Assembly: GCA_049999765.1 (NCBI GenBank)
Contig: JBNGIQ010009002.1
Span: 62,001 to 126,000 of the forward strand
Length of the DNA: 64,000 bases
Reading direction: 5' to 3'
Source: Phaeoceros laevis
Lineage: Eukaryota > Anthocerotophyta > Anthocerotopsida > Notothyladales
A program made the translations under genes and the position numbers. Below are positions 12,243 through 22,900 of this stretch, piece after piece. Below the pieces are notes generated by a model, which saw nothing but the letters and a program-made list of their open reading frames with translations, ran no database searches and was not told the DNA's origin. Every line of letters starts with the position of its first letter. Within the stretch, counting starts at the first letter, position 1.

Positions 12243-13822
12243 TTACTGACTAGTAGTGTTACCACTGCCAAGGAGGCCGAAGATGCCTTTCACGATCTCC
12301 TGGCCCACGTCTGCAGCGACCTGTGGGCCGCCTGCCTGCTGAAACAGTGCTGCGGCCTGCGACGGCCCTGAGGGCTGCTGCAGGTGCCCTCCCATCAAAA
12401 TGGGTTGAGGTCGGGTTTGGAATCCTGGGCCCACTTGCCTTACCGGTCCAGCACTGCGGGGCCTTTGCCCTGGAGGTGCTGGTGTCGACGGGGCACCCTG
12501 GGCACGGCCCAAAGTCCCCGGACTAGCAGCTGCAAGCTTGAGATTTAACTGCCTCGGAGGCTCCACTCTGCTGTATACCACTTGCTTCTCTGGTTTGATG
12601 TTGAGGAAGCACATCAGGCACAGAATTTTGCTCTGCTTTCTGTTCCAACAACATCGCGGGAAAGCACAAAGAGGATGCACGATGGGTTCAGCTAATCTAG
12701 GTTGACTAGCACAAAAGACACAAGGAACACAGAAGAAAGAATAGCAGCTTACGTCTGGTTAAGATAAGCTGGCCCACAGATGGGAGTAGAACCGCAATGG
12801 TTGCAGGAGAACACGAAGACATGCACAGCACAACGGGCATCTGGCCGTGCAACCCTCCGAAACTCTGAGGCACCGATTCTCCCGTTCACTAGCAATGTAT
12901 CATAGCATACCAGGCAAAGGTCGTACATATAATTCCTGCACCATTCAATCAAATGAGCACAAGTCCAGTCTCTTCCTGTTGCAAAGTCAAGCCAAACAAG
13001 GGCCTACTATTCCAACCGTATTGCAGAAGGTCATCAACGCCGACAATTGCTTGCTTACTTGACTGCGTTGTAGCGAGGGCCACAAATGGGAGAAACTTGG
13101 CACTCGTCGCACTGTACCTCAAAGTGGTACACAGGATGATATTTCTTCCGGTTAGAAGAGTTCGCTGCTTGGTCCATCAGCTCAAAGGCACTAGATGATT
13201 GCGCTTTCGGGTTGGTCACACTTGTGGCATCGACATAACAAGTCCCGCAGAGATCATAGTCTGATTGCCTGCCAAATTAGCCTTCACTTCAGCCTGCCTG
13301 CACCAAACCTAAAATTGGCAAGAACCGAGATCATAGGTGCACCCAACCAGCCAGTTACCGTTTGTGATGGTAGCGTGGCCCTTGAATCGGAGCTGCCCCG
13401 CAGGCATCGCATTCGATGTAATGGACCTGGAACGGCCGACTTCCGTCTACCCTCTCTATTTTCAGAAAACCCTGCTGCTCATGAGTCGCCAGGCGATAGT
13501 AGCACTCGCTACATAGGTCGTGATCGGGACGCCTGGAAGCAGCCGAACAATTGCATTTCACTGGAGCTATTTAACAACCTCAGCTGTAAGAATGCTGCAA
13601 AATCTTAACAAATCGAGACTTGCCGAGAAGGAAAAACAGAGAGCAGCAGGTGCTACCAGAAATCCAACGGGTCCTTTCCGCAGCAGACAGTTCCACACAA
13701 ATGATCCAAGCATCTTACCGCTGACACTTGAATCGATTGCCTTTGATCGGAGCCTTCCCACACCCGTCACAGTTCACCCCGTTATGGATGTAAGGGTGCC
13801 CAATGCTTTGAGCGATAGACAT
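12243..13822 (-). CDS. Four-ZZ-like zinc-finger protein, copy B
   Basis: Exons complement(13719-13822, 13359-13532, 13059-13268, 12753-12935, 12243-12639) give about 355 aa. Exons 1, 2 and 4 have exactly the same lengths as in copy A (104, 174 and 183 nt), exon 3 differs by one codon, and all intron phases match. The finger halves are NCDGC/RFKC plus HDLCSEC, IECDAC plus YDLCGTC, VQCDEC plus YDLCLVC, and FSCNHC plus ILCLMC. As in copy A, only finger 1 keeps the Cys after the RF/RY position. Each finger is interrupted by an intron at the same place. The C-terminal Pro/Gln-rich tail is shorter (about 130 codons after finger 4) and diverged. This is a recent tandem duplicate of copy A. Function unknown. 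Confidence 0.85.
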
Positions 13823-14688
13823 CCTCACCAGTCCGCGATGAAGGACCTGCCGCCGCAAAACTTCCCTCTCACACCTCCCATAAGTTCATTCGCGGTAGCA
13901 GCTCAATAGACGGGTTAAACACCCGACGGCAGATGCAGATCCGAGGGAAGCGGCCCCAGCCCTGGGACCACTTTGCCAGGTGGGCACCTTCGGAGTTCTC
14001 TCCAGCGATCGCAAGTTGCCTCCATTCCAGGCTAAGTGCACAACAGCCTGCACACTTGTGACAAGTTTGGTTCCCCCGCCTTTCCGACCCTTGCTCGGAA
14101 GTTGGGCTCCTCTTCCAGTGGGGCCCATTTCATTTCACAAACGGATATGGTTCAACGCAGCTGACAAATTCCTCATCGACATGGTGGTGTTTAGAAACAC
14201 CGGCAAAACTTCATGCATACAATGTTAGAACGAACGGACGGAAAGCCGAGTCTGAAACAGCAAGTAAGAGACAAGTGTTGCATACCTGTTACTTTCCAGC
14301 ATGTACGTACCGCCTTCCCGTCAAACACTGGCTGGTCATGTGGGCACCCTAAATAGCGGCAGATGACTTCAAATAGTCTCGTGAAGCTCGTGTTCAGCCC
14401 AGATGAATCCGCACCACTTGTTATATGCTCGTTGTCATCCCGACGGGTGGCAATTTAAGCCTAGCTCAGTGTAGATGGAACGGCGAAATGTTTTGCTATC
14501 TGCGGAAACGAAGTCTGGTAAGTACACATACTGGGAATAGGCTAGACTTGGCACACGGCACAAGTACGATAGAAGTACTTGCCTGAAAGACTGTGGGGTC
14601 GGTTCCTCTTGCGCCGCAAACTTTTTATTGAAGCTCACGTGCTGTAGGGTGAAGGGCCGGTCATTCGGCTGACGAGTCTGGGATCCAG
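13823..14688. other. Intergenic, no gene seen
   Basis: Upstream of ZZ copy B and downstream of CDC20. No supported gene; the part near 14688 is likely the CDC20 3' UTR. Confidence 0.45.
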
Positions 14689-16797
14689 TTAACGAATGCC
14701 ACTGATGTTTCTGAAGCTGCCCTTAACGTCCTTAGAAAGTGGGCGCCCGCTAGCAGTTGCTTTACTTTCCGGGTTCCCAAAGACTCGCCAAAATCTCAGT
14801 GTCTCGTCACCAGCGGCAGTGGCAACACTATACCCATCAGGGCTCTGCAACAATCCACAAGACTTCATAAAAACCAGAGCCAACTTGCCTAACCCTGAGA
14901 AGACAGTTAATACAGATGTGGTTTACCATACCTGGGCCATATGTAGAACCCTCGAGGTGTGCCCAGTCAGCTCTGCCATTTTGACCATGGTTGGGTATTT
15001 CCAAAGAGTAAGCTGGTTCTGGCTGAAACCATGGGAGCTCAAAATCTCCCGCTCATGCTGGCTCCATTGTAGAGCACATACTTGGGAATGGGTGTCAATG
15101 CTGTTGAGGCAAGCACCAGTATGAGTGTTCCAGAACTTGATGCACCGATCAGCTGTACCTCCACCTGAGGCCAAGAGGTTGCTTTGGAAGGGGCACCAGG
15201 CCAATGCTTTCACAGCAGCTTGGTGGTCAGTCAGGCGGTGAAGGTAGGTGCTTGGTGCACCAGAGGCTCCAGCAGCAGCGTCCCAAATGTGTAGGAGATT
15301 ATCGTTGCCACCACTTGCCAACTGCTGGCCTGAAGGGGACCACTTAAGGCCACACACCTCCTGCTCATGTGCATCCATTCGTCCAACAATATGGTCCCGA
15401 ATGCGAACTGGTGGACCAGACAGGGCGACGCACAAGTTAGCAACTCGGAGGGTTGATCCTGTAGGGAAAAGTTCATAACCCGACGGTAGCCTAGACATCA
15501 GATACATAAGCAGTAAAGAAAACTGCACACACCATCGTGGTTGTATATCATGTTGTCACGACCACCAGAGCTTAGAATCGGACCATTCCATGCTAGTGCA
15601 CCAACCCGGGCACTGTGCCCCCTGAGAGATCGAACCTGGATGTATGTCACCCCACGCGTTAACACTCAGGTACTCAGGATACACCCGGACTTCACAAGAC
15701 CTAACTGAGGAGATGTCTATTGCACATGGCTAAAAACGAGGTTTCCGTACCTGCTGCAGGGAAGTCGAGTCCCATAGCTGAACTTCGGCGCTGTTCAATC
15801 CAACAGCAATATACTTCCCATCTGGTGCCCATCCAACACTTGTGACAGGACCACGATCATCACCGACCTGCATCAGCTCCTCTATTGAGCTTGTTTTGGC
15901 ATCCCACAAATATACAGTGTTGCCTAGAGCGACTGCCAGCACATTGCTTGAACTCCAGTCCAAAAGGTTCAGGTAGTAGTCATCAAGCAGATCTGGTGCG
16001 TCAAGGACTCTTTCTGCGGTCTGCAGGAATGTGAGCGAGCTAGCATGTTACTGACAGTCCACTTTTCTGGACGGTCTGAAAGACTTATTGATATTAAGAG
16101 ACATTTCACCTGAGGAACATGACGAAATGTCGTCCGAGACTTTGCAGCCCCGGAGACGGTGTTCTGAGTGTAGAGAAGCTTGAGCGAGTTTTCGAACCCT
16201 TCTGGAGGAGGAGGGGGTTTGCTCTTGAATGCTAATATTCTGACTTGCTGATCCTTCAGAAGGTTTCCTGCAAGTTGCTTCTTATATTCCTCCTGTGAAC
16301 AAACACCTTGTGAGAACAGAAAACGAGCTCAAACAAAATAGGTGAGACAAAATTGGGCATCAACAGTGTCAGCAAGAACGACGTACCTTCATTGGAGAGC
16401 ACTCAGAGGAATTGTTCTCTTTCGAGAGCATAAAGTTGGCCATATTCAAATCCATTGCGCTGCGGTCAGGAATGAACCTGTCACTCTGCACGGCAGGTTG
16501 AGGAGGTCAGTGGGGGGGATAATCATATCCCACATGACCAGGGGATGACCACTCAGCCGAATCCCTGATGTCTATCCCAGTAACTGACTAGTTGTCACCA
16601 GCATGAAGACCAACAATCACCGCCGCAAAATCCCGTTCAGATGTCTCCGGCCTCTTTTGACTCGCACATACCTTTGTCCCTGGAGTCTTGCTTGTAGGGG
16701 TCTTCCTAGCTAAGAGACTTGGAGAAGAGTGATCCCGTAAGGGGCAGCGTCGCGCGGATTTGATGGCACTCTTGGGTGTTTTGTAGGACGTAGCCAT
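14689..16797 (-). CDS. CDC20: CDC20, WD40 activator of the APC/C
   Basis: Exons complement(16672-16797, 16387-16485, 16110-16292, 15751-16020, 15533-15635, 14932-15407, 14689-14844) give 470 aa. The C-box DRFIPDR (residues 44-50) binds the APC/C. A KEN motif lies at 64-66. WD40 repeats begin at about [16 protein letters not shown] and continue through [21 protein letters not shown]. The protein ends in Ile-Arg, the C-terminal IR tail that docks on APC3. These marks, and the [19 protein letters not shown] linker, identify CDC20 rather than CDH1/CCS52. It recruits securin and cyclin B for ubiquitination at the metaphase-anaphase transition, which releases separase, itself encoded in this window at 28-38 kb. 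The start codon is followed by a basic Ser/Thr-Pro-rich N-terminus, as usual. Confidence 0.95.
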
Positions 16798-17352
16798 TGC
16801 AATTGCGCACTACAACTATTCCGCCTCTTACCAAAGGCAGACAAGCAAAAGCACAAAGAAAATAAAGACACAGCTGCACTAGAACTAATCGTCTATGGAA
16901 GAACAAGAAAGGTTAGATGCACATCAAAATGCATACGCAACAGGTCAGTCAGTTTTCGCACAAAAGCATCAGCTCGGACTGCGGCGCGGCAGGAACTGCG
17001 GTGCGACGTATTGCGCAACTTGGCAGAGGGAAAACAAGGAGCGACGTGAAACCTTAAACGCGATGTCCTCTGCGGGGAGTGCTCCCCTCCCAAGATAAGG
17101 ACAGGCTTTGCATGTGGTGTTAGGGGAAATGACCGTAGAGGACCAATCCACGATCCGATTTGAAGGCGGGCCAACGGTAATGTTTCCAACGGTCCATTAT
17201 TTGATATATGAATGTCATGGACCAGAAACTTGGAATTTACCATGCCCTAGCTAAGTAAAGCCCTGGCTGAGGAACTTCCAGCAACAGCGTCAAGGGCCTC
17301 AAGGCCGTAAACTCCTCATCTCTATCTTGATTCCCTAATCCCAAGTATTGTG
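16798..17352. other. CDC20 upstream region / CDC25 3' flank
   Basis: About 555 bp between two leftward genes. Base composition shifts towards AT at its right edge (about 17,340). No gene seen; the CDC20 promoter should lie here. Confidence 0.5.
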
Positions 17353-19003
17353 TCACCTATTGTTTCCCCTTTCATAATACCAATTGCGCGATTGGTATGA
17401 ACTAGATGAATGAGATTTATTTCTTATCTCCCTGTATTTGCAATACACTTTTTCATATTGTCTATCAACTATTTCACCTTCCTCTACTTCCTCCCTACTT
17501 TTACCTTCAAAATCCCCTAAAACTTTACATAAACTATGTGTATCTAACTTTTTTGTATGATAATATCTGCGATGAGTACGATGTTTTCTTCTGCCAAGCT
17601 TTTGTAGAGATTCTTTGAGCCTTCTGGAATGCTTCATTGCTAAAATGTAAGCCCAACTAGCTTTCACAATTAATCTGCATTCCTTTTGTTGCTCTTCATA
17701 TTTGGGATCCATCTCTTTGATATAGTGTCTCGGTTCACAAAGCTCCTAAAAAAAAATTCAGAAAAATATTGCAAAAATATTGGCACTAAACCACTTTTTT
17801 GTGACATCACGTGAATGGAGCATAGTTTTTCTCTAATAAAGTATTCGAGCTACTTACTGGATAGTTCAAATAAAATGACTTGTAACCTCCCTTCAAGACA
17901 AATACGTGAGGAAAAGCTTTACAGTCTCCTGTTAGTTTTATATTTGTTCGATCCAAAGCCTTCATCAGCTTAAACCTAAGGAGTTATACATGCTTTAGAT
18001 TACATATTATGAGTTTCACTAAGAATAGACGGGGTTAGCTTGCAAGCTCTCATTTCCCCAAATATACTTTTGTCAGCTAGCATCAATAACAGACGAACTG
18101 AACTGACCGTATGCTGAAAAGACACAAGGATGATTGGCTGGAAGCCAAAATACGTAGCACTCGACTTGCGATTCTTGGTCATTCACGACATGTATTCCTG
18201 ATATTTTGATATATAATTAAATTGTAGTGAGCTACAAAGACTTATCCTAAAAACACACTTGTTGTGTCAGGACTTTACGCAAAGTTTCAAGCTCTTTAAA
18301 AGACTTACATTTTTGGTCCTCTAACATGGGAATATTCGCAGTGAAAAATGATAATTGTGCGATGGCCATGTCCAGCATAAGTATTGTAGACTAATTGCTC
18401 CAACAACATTGGGTCACTTATGTTGATTGCGCCCTGAAAATTTAGCTTAAAGTCATTCAAAATGTATCTATACTGTCCTTCTATAAAACTTATTTGTTGT
18501 ATCTGTATTTAATATTTATATACTTTTTCCCAAAAAAGCCCTAAAATTAACCTTAATATGACCTCCAGCGTATTCGAAAAAATAGCGACAGTCGACAAGC
18601 ACTACATTATCAGCAGNNNNNNNNNNNNNNNNNNNNNNNNNNNNNNNNNNNNNNNNNNNNNNNNNNNNNNNNNNNNNNNNNNNNNNNNNNNNNNNNNNNN
18701 NNNNNNNNNNNNNNNNGCACTACATTATCAGCAGTGTGCTTTAGGTCTTTAGTGAGAAGTTTTTGCATCTGTAACGGGAGAAAGTTACTCTAGAAATGAA
18801 AATAAAAACACATTACACTAATTAGAAAGAAAGTGTAGGGAGTTTATGGTTACCACATCAACAGACACACTTGGATATTTGCATCTTGATACTGTGGGCA
18901 AAATTGATGAAGATGTACTTTTTTGCCTTTTGTTTTCTCTATCATAACTTCTATTGTCCATAGTTCCAGTATGTTGTGTTATCTTCTTAGTTGAAAGTAG
19001 CAC
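17353..19003 (-). CDS. CDC25-type dual-specificity phosphatase, C-terminal catalytic part (5' end not found)
   Basis: Exons complement(18854-19003, 18552-18789 across a gap, 18309-18433, 17858-17975, 17353-17745) are all in phase. The catalytic domain reads VVLVDCRYFFEYAGGHIKGAIN, the CDC25/rhodanese CH2A-like region. It is followed by IIIFHCEYSHVRGPKM, which is the CX5R loop with Cys and Arg in the CDC25 form HCExSxxRGP. VFVLKGGYKSFY and ELCEPRHYI then follow, the C-terminal segment diagnostic of true CDC25. A tail of about 120 residues rich in Lys, Arg and Glu follows. CDC25 removes inhibitory Thr14/Tyr15 phosphates from Cdk1 at mitotic entry. The Arabidopsis CDC25-like arsenate reductase lacks the GGYxxF and LCEP parts. 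The N-terminal regulatory region is not recognised upstream. The surrounding DNA is markedly AT-rich, so foreign origin or contamination must be considered. Confidence 0.85.
18617..18716. other. Assembly gap (100 N) with overlapping flanks
   Basis: The 18 bases before the gap (18599-18616, gcactacattatcagcag) recur directly after it (18717-18734). Collapsing them leaves a 120-nt exon of exactly 40 codons without a stop, in frame with its neighbours. The gap is therefore probably an unmerged contig overlap rather than missing sequence. Confidence 0.85.
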
Positions 19004-20069
19004 CTATGGAGTTAACATCCAGTACTTTAGTCTGGTGCATGATGTCAATATTTGATCAGCTGGACAATCAATCTTCTAGTGCATTTTCAAACTAGTAAAA
19101 ATATGTAAAACATGTGCGAACTTGTTGATTTTAAACCTTCATCATATTAGAGAAATTCTCTTGCACTATGCAAAATCATTTTAATGCTCCATGATGAATG
19201 ACTAAAAGTTAAGAACTAAAAACTTTCTTATAAGTGCAATTAATAGCAACCACATAAGCTTTGCTTGTTTCAATTCTTCAATTACTTCTCAATTTTTTGG
19301 TGTTCGTTGCATAGGTCTACATAATCTTACCGCAGAAAGTGAACTACAGTTTCAAAAGACTTTAAATTCATCTTAATGGTATGACAAACTAAACTTTGTG
19401 GGTGTTGGAATCTAGGAAAATCATTATGGATAAAGAAAAGGGCAGCTTTGGAGTACTCTTACATATTCTATAATACTTAGTGGAAGCTTATTTGATAAAT
19501 TATTTAACCTAAATATGTCTATAATTTTCTATTATTATACACTATATTAATGTGGTGTTTGTTAATTGTCTTTAAGTTTAACTGTCAAAGACTATCACTC
19601 ATACAAGTATTTAAAATTATCATAAAACAAGACTCTGATTAAATTAAAACTATAGCTCGACCTCTGGTTGGTCTGTTTTTATTATGATATCTTAAATGCT
19701 TGTGAATGCTAGATTGTACAATATAGGATAAAGGCCTCTCTACACAGGCCAAAGCCTTACGTACACCTCTTTGTACAATTGCCTTAGAAAGTTATATGGA
19801 TAGTTAAGAAGATAGATCTCTAGATTTTTGAAATAATTTAAGATATACATATAAAACCATATTTTATGAATTTTTTCATGCTCCTAGAGAAGCACCCAAA
19901 AATTCTTATTATTTGGAAGATATGAAAGTTTTATTTTAGAATAATACGGTCTAGCTCAACTTTCGGTACAAGCATTCATTTCGAGAAACTATCCGAAAAC
20001 ATACATTGAATTTCAGTTTCACAAGGCTTATGTATAGAAAAACCCTATGGAATGGGTATAGCGCGGCCC
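19004..20069. other. AT-rich region upstream of CDC25
   Basis: Strongly AT-rich with no open frame longer than about 60 codons. It may hold 5' exons of the CDC25 gene and its introns, but I could not assign any. Confidence 0.4.
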
Positions 20070-20502
20070 NNNNNNNNNNNNNNNNNNNNNNNNNNNNNNN
20101 NNNNNNNNNNNNNNNNNNNNNNNNNNNNNNNNNNNNNNNNNNNNNNNNNNNNNNNNNNNNNNNNNNNNNNNNNNNNNNNNNNNNNNNNNNNNNNNNNNNN
20201 NNNNNNNNNNNNNNNNNNNNNNNNNNNNNNNNNNNNNNNNNNNNNNNNNNNNNNNNNNNNNNNNNNNNNNNNNNNNNNNNNNNNNNNNNNNNNNNNNNNN
20301 NNNNNNNNNNNNNNNNNNNNNNNNNNNNNNNNNNNNNNNNNNNNNNNNNNNNNNNNNNNNNNNNNNNNNNNNNNNNNNNNNNNNNNNNNNNNNNNNNNNN
20401 NNNNNNNNNNNNNNNNNNNNNNNNNNNNNNNNNNNNNNNNNNNNNNNNNNNNNNNNNNNNNNNNNNNNNNNNNNNNNNNNNNNNNNNNNNNNNNNNNNNN
20501 NN
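20070..20502. other. Assembly gap (433 N)
   Basis: A run of N at the right side of the AT-rich island. What joins the island to the plant sequence beyond is unseen. Confidence 0.99.
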
Positions 20503-21014
20503 TCATGAATGGGTCATGGACTCAAGAGAGAGCAGTCAAATAGTCACTGAAAACTTACGCATGAAAACCTCATGGAATTGAACACAAACACTTTGTTGTC
20601 ATTTTCAACTCCGGAAGTTGAACATGAAAATTTTGTTTGCCAGCTCACTCAATTACCAGAAAGAAAACTATTGATTTGTATCAAGGATCACAAATCATGT
20701 TTTTTAATTGACTGCCCCTTCATTTGATATTTAATGGAATTACTAAGAATTTTGTTGCAATAATAAAATTGTCAACCAGCAGAACGTACTAGCCACCTCA
20801 AAAAAAGAATGGAATGGTGGAATTGTTTAGCATACAATGAACGGTGATGAAAAGGGTTTAGGATGTTGTGTCGCACGTGTTGAAATGAAAGTACCCCAGA
20901 AAAGGAATTTTGTCCTGGGGCAGTTGTAATCACCTGCTTTGCACTTCACAGAGGGAGGAATTTGATTGTTATTCTCCTACACTTCAGAAATGTTATTGAT
21001 CTAGTACGTTTAGA
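20503..21014. other. Moderately AT-rich spacer, no gene seen
   Basis: No coding region supported. The right end is probably the 3' UTR of the acylphosphatase gene. Confidence 0.4.
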
Positions 21015-21436
21015 TTAACAAGTAGCCCTCCTCTCAAATCCTGTAGGCACAGGCCCGCTCCAGGTAGACATTTCGATATCGCTCACCTTGGAGGCTGAAG
21101 ACCCAGATTTACACTTTTGTAACATGTCGTGCACAACTTTTTGTGGCCCTGAGAAAACAGCCTCTACTGACCCGTCTTTGCGGTTTCTCACCCACCCCTT
21201 CAACCCCAACTTGAGTGCATTTTCTAGAGTCCATTTCCTGTAGTAAACACCTTGCACCTTTCCTTTAATCCTTGCATTAACCTAGTGGGTAATGGTAGGA
21301 CCTTACTAGGCTGCAAAGATTAGGCTATAGAATAAAATCAAAGAGAGCTAAGCAAGGTTGGGAGAAAGTTCTATGAGTATACCGTCTTCTGAGCATTGTT
21401 GTTGTCACTTGGTGTGATGGAATTATCCTGATTCAT
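21015..21436 (-). CDS. Acylphosphatase
   Basis: Exons complement(21383-21436, 21015-21281), both phase 0, give 106 aa. The sequence VNARIKGKVQGVYYRKWT contains the acylphosphatase signature GxVQGVxYR, with the catalytic Arg. KGWVRNRKDGSVEAVFSG carries the second signature, GWVRNxxDGxVE, with the catalytic Asn. The size is typical of the family plus a short N-terminal extension of about 18 residues rich in Asn and Ser. The enzyme hydrolyses acyl phosphates such as 1,3-bisphosphoglycerate, usually in the cytosol. The start at 21436 is the first ATG in the upstream exon; an additional 5' exon with a targeting peptide cannot be excluded. Confidence 0.88.
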
Positions 21437-21510
21437 TTTAGTGGTTTTGCGGAATCCTTCACCTTCAACACCGGCAACTTGCCAACAGCGCACGGTGTGT
21501 ATGATCCACA

Positions 21511-21595
21511 AAGATTCCTAGGAAAAGACTTGTTGAATGAATTACAAAGTTGCCACCAAGATTTCTAGGAAAAGACTTGGTGAATGAATTACACT
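21511..21595. repeat. Two imperfect direct repeats, period 47 bp
   Basis: Segments starting at 21511 and 21558 share about 36 bp (aagatt, c or t, ctaggaaaagactt, then tgaatgaattac) with a few mismatches. They lie just upstream of the acylphosphatase start. Confidence 0.75.
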
Positions 21596-21840
21596 ACATT
21601 GTTAACTGACTCAAAAATGTCCAGATGTTGATAATTAATTATTCTATTTCTTGATAATGTTATACTTCAATGGCATACAACATAACAACCAATGTTTTTA
21701 CTGTCAGCAAAAACATTTTTGCTCTTTCCTATTTTGCTAATGCCATTGAGAAGATTTTGCGACCACCGAAGCATTGTTTACAAGGGAAGGCCAGGTTCAA
21801 TACCCAATTGAGGCATTTGTGTTCATTCACTTCGGTTCAT

Positions 21841-21947
21841 GGTCATTCACTTTGTAGCTTAACCGTCATAGATGACCAGCTAGGTAGCTCGCACATGGTC
21901 ATTCACTTTGTAGCTTAACTGTCATAGATGACCAGCTAGGTAGCTCG
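21841..21947. repeat. Tandem duplication, period 56 bp
   Basis: The copies start at 21841 and 21897 (ggtcattcactttgtagctt...) and match over about 50 bp with one c/t difference. Both end in aggtagctcgc. The near-identity implies a recent duplication. Confidence 0.85.
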
Positions 21948-22290
21948 CTACCCTGTAGCCCCAAAAATGGTGGCGTGCTTGATTCCCTTGTGGAATCTTG
22001 GAATCGGTATAGCGCAGCTCTTTACTACTACTACTACTTTCCTAATTGCTAAACCACCTTGTCTGTTCCGTGTGATAGACATTGGTTAGTGATTTGACTA
22101 ACTAACTTTGTTAGTTATAATACCCTTCTGGCTTTTTCTATAAATACAGCATTTGGTCATACCTCCACAGAAGATGACAATAGAAAGATCAACCTTGAGC
22201 AACTTTGTTCCTGTTAGGTAGCTCGCTACCAGGCAAGTCACAAACATGGTGGCGTGCTCAATTCCCTTGTGGAGTTAGTATAGCGCCTCA
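21939..22290. repeat. Dispersed repeat / LTR-like fragment
   Basis: The hairpin GGTAGC-TC-GCTACC occurs at 21939-21952 and 22217-22230. In each case it is followed within about 70 bp by atggtggcgtgct and then attcccttgtgga...tatagcgc. Between the copies lies a TATA-like ttctataaatacag (near 22138). The same gaa(t)...tatagcgc end motif occurs before the N block near 20050-20064. This looks like repeated ends of a transposable element, possibly LTR-derived. No transposase or polyprotein is visible, so the class is uncertain. Confidence 0.4.
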
Positions 22291-22623
22291 AACAAACAAT
22301 CTCAATGCATCCCACGAAGCATGTAGGTCTCTCCTATCGAACCCAACCAGTGGATGCCATGCAAACACCAAATCAAATCCTAATCCTAGACTAGAGTAGG
22401 AATTTCGGCCCAATGGCCACACTATTTTAGCCCAACGGCCACTCCATTCGGCCTCAGGGCCACTCAGTTCGGTGAAGTGCCACTCCAAATCAAAATCATA
22501 TCACTGCAAAACGCACCCCTGCTCTACCCTTCCCATACATAGCAGGAAAGCTTATACTCCTGAGAAGCAAACAAAGCCACGATCTTTCTCTTATGACTCA
22601 ATCAAACACCATTGCAAACATCG

Positions 22624-22900
22624 CTATGCATACCCAACTATCAGCACTGTCCATGTCTCCTCATCCTTTGTGGCCATCCTATCAAAAACCCGATGTGCAC
22701 CTTCTAGCTCACCACATTTTGCATACATGTCCAGCAGACACGTGATCACCACTACATCCAGCAGACCTCTTTTGACAATCTTTGAGTGCAGCTCCCTGGC
22801 CTTCTGCGTGGCCCCAGTGCTTGCACACACCTTAAGAAGGCAAGCGAAAGTAACACGGTCAGCCATGGAATACAGGTGTTTGCGACCCTCGTGGACATGT
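22624..22900 (-). pseudogene. PPR protein fragment
   Basis: A stretch of about 80 codons reads VTFACLLKVCAS, then ARELHSKIVKRG, LLDMYAKCGELEGAHRVFDRM and ETWTVLIVGYA. That is the PLS-class pentatricopeptide pattern of plant organelle RNA-binding proteins. Only about two repeats are present. The frame ends in a stop at 22624, and upstream homology shifts frame with stops in the way. PPR proteins normally have ten or more repeats, so this is most likely a decayed gene piece. Confidence 0.65.

Noticed and set aside
17353-17712. Stand-alone 119-aa ORF beginning MDPKYEEQQ
   Set aside because: It is the in-frame continuation of the last CDC25 exon, preceded by ELCEPRHYIKE and a good acceptor site at 17746.
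18001-18182. Possible extra CDC25 exon with a 60-codon frame
   Set aside because: Exons ending at 18309 and starting at 17975 join in phase and align continuously with CDC25; this piece lies in the intron.
17858-18433. Arsenate-reductase-type CDC25-like protein (Arabidopsis ACR2 type)
   Set aside because: The sequence contains the LKGGYKSFY and LCEP segments and the HCExS loop of canonical CDC25, which ACR2-type proteins lack.
22624-22866. Functional PPR gene
   Set aside because: Only about two repeats are present, with frame breaks upstream and no full repeat tract, so it is annotated as a pseudogene fragment.
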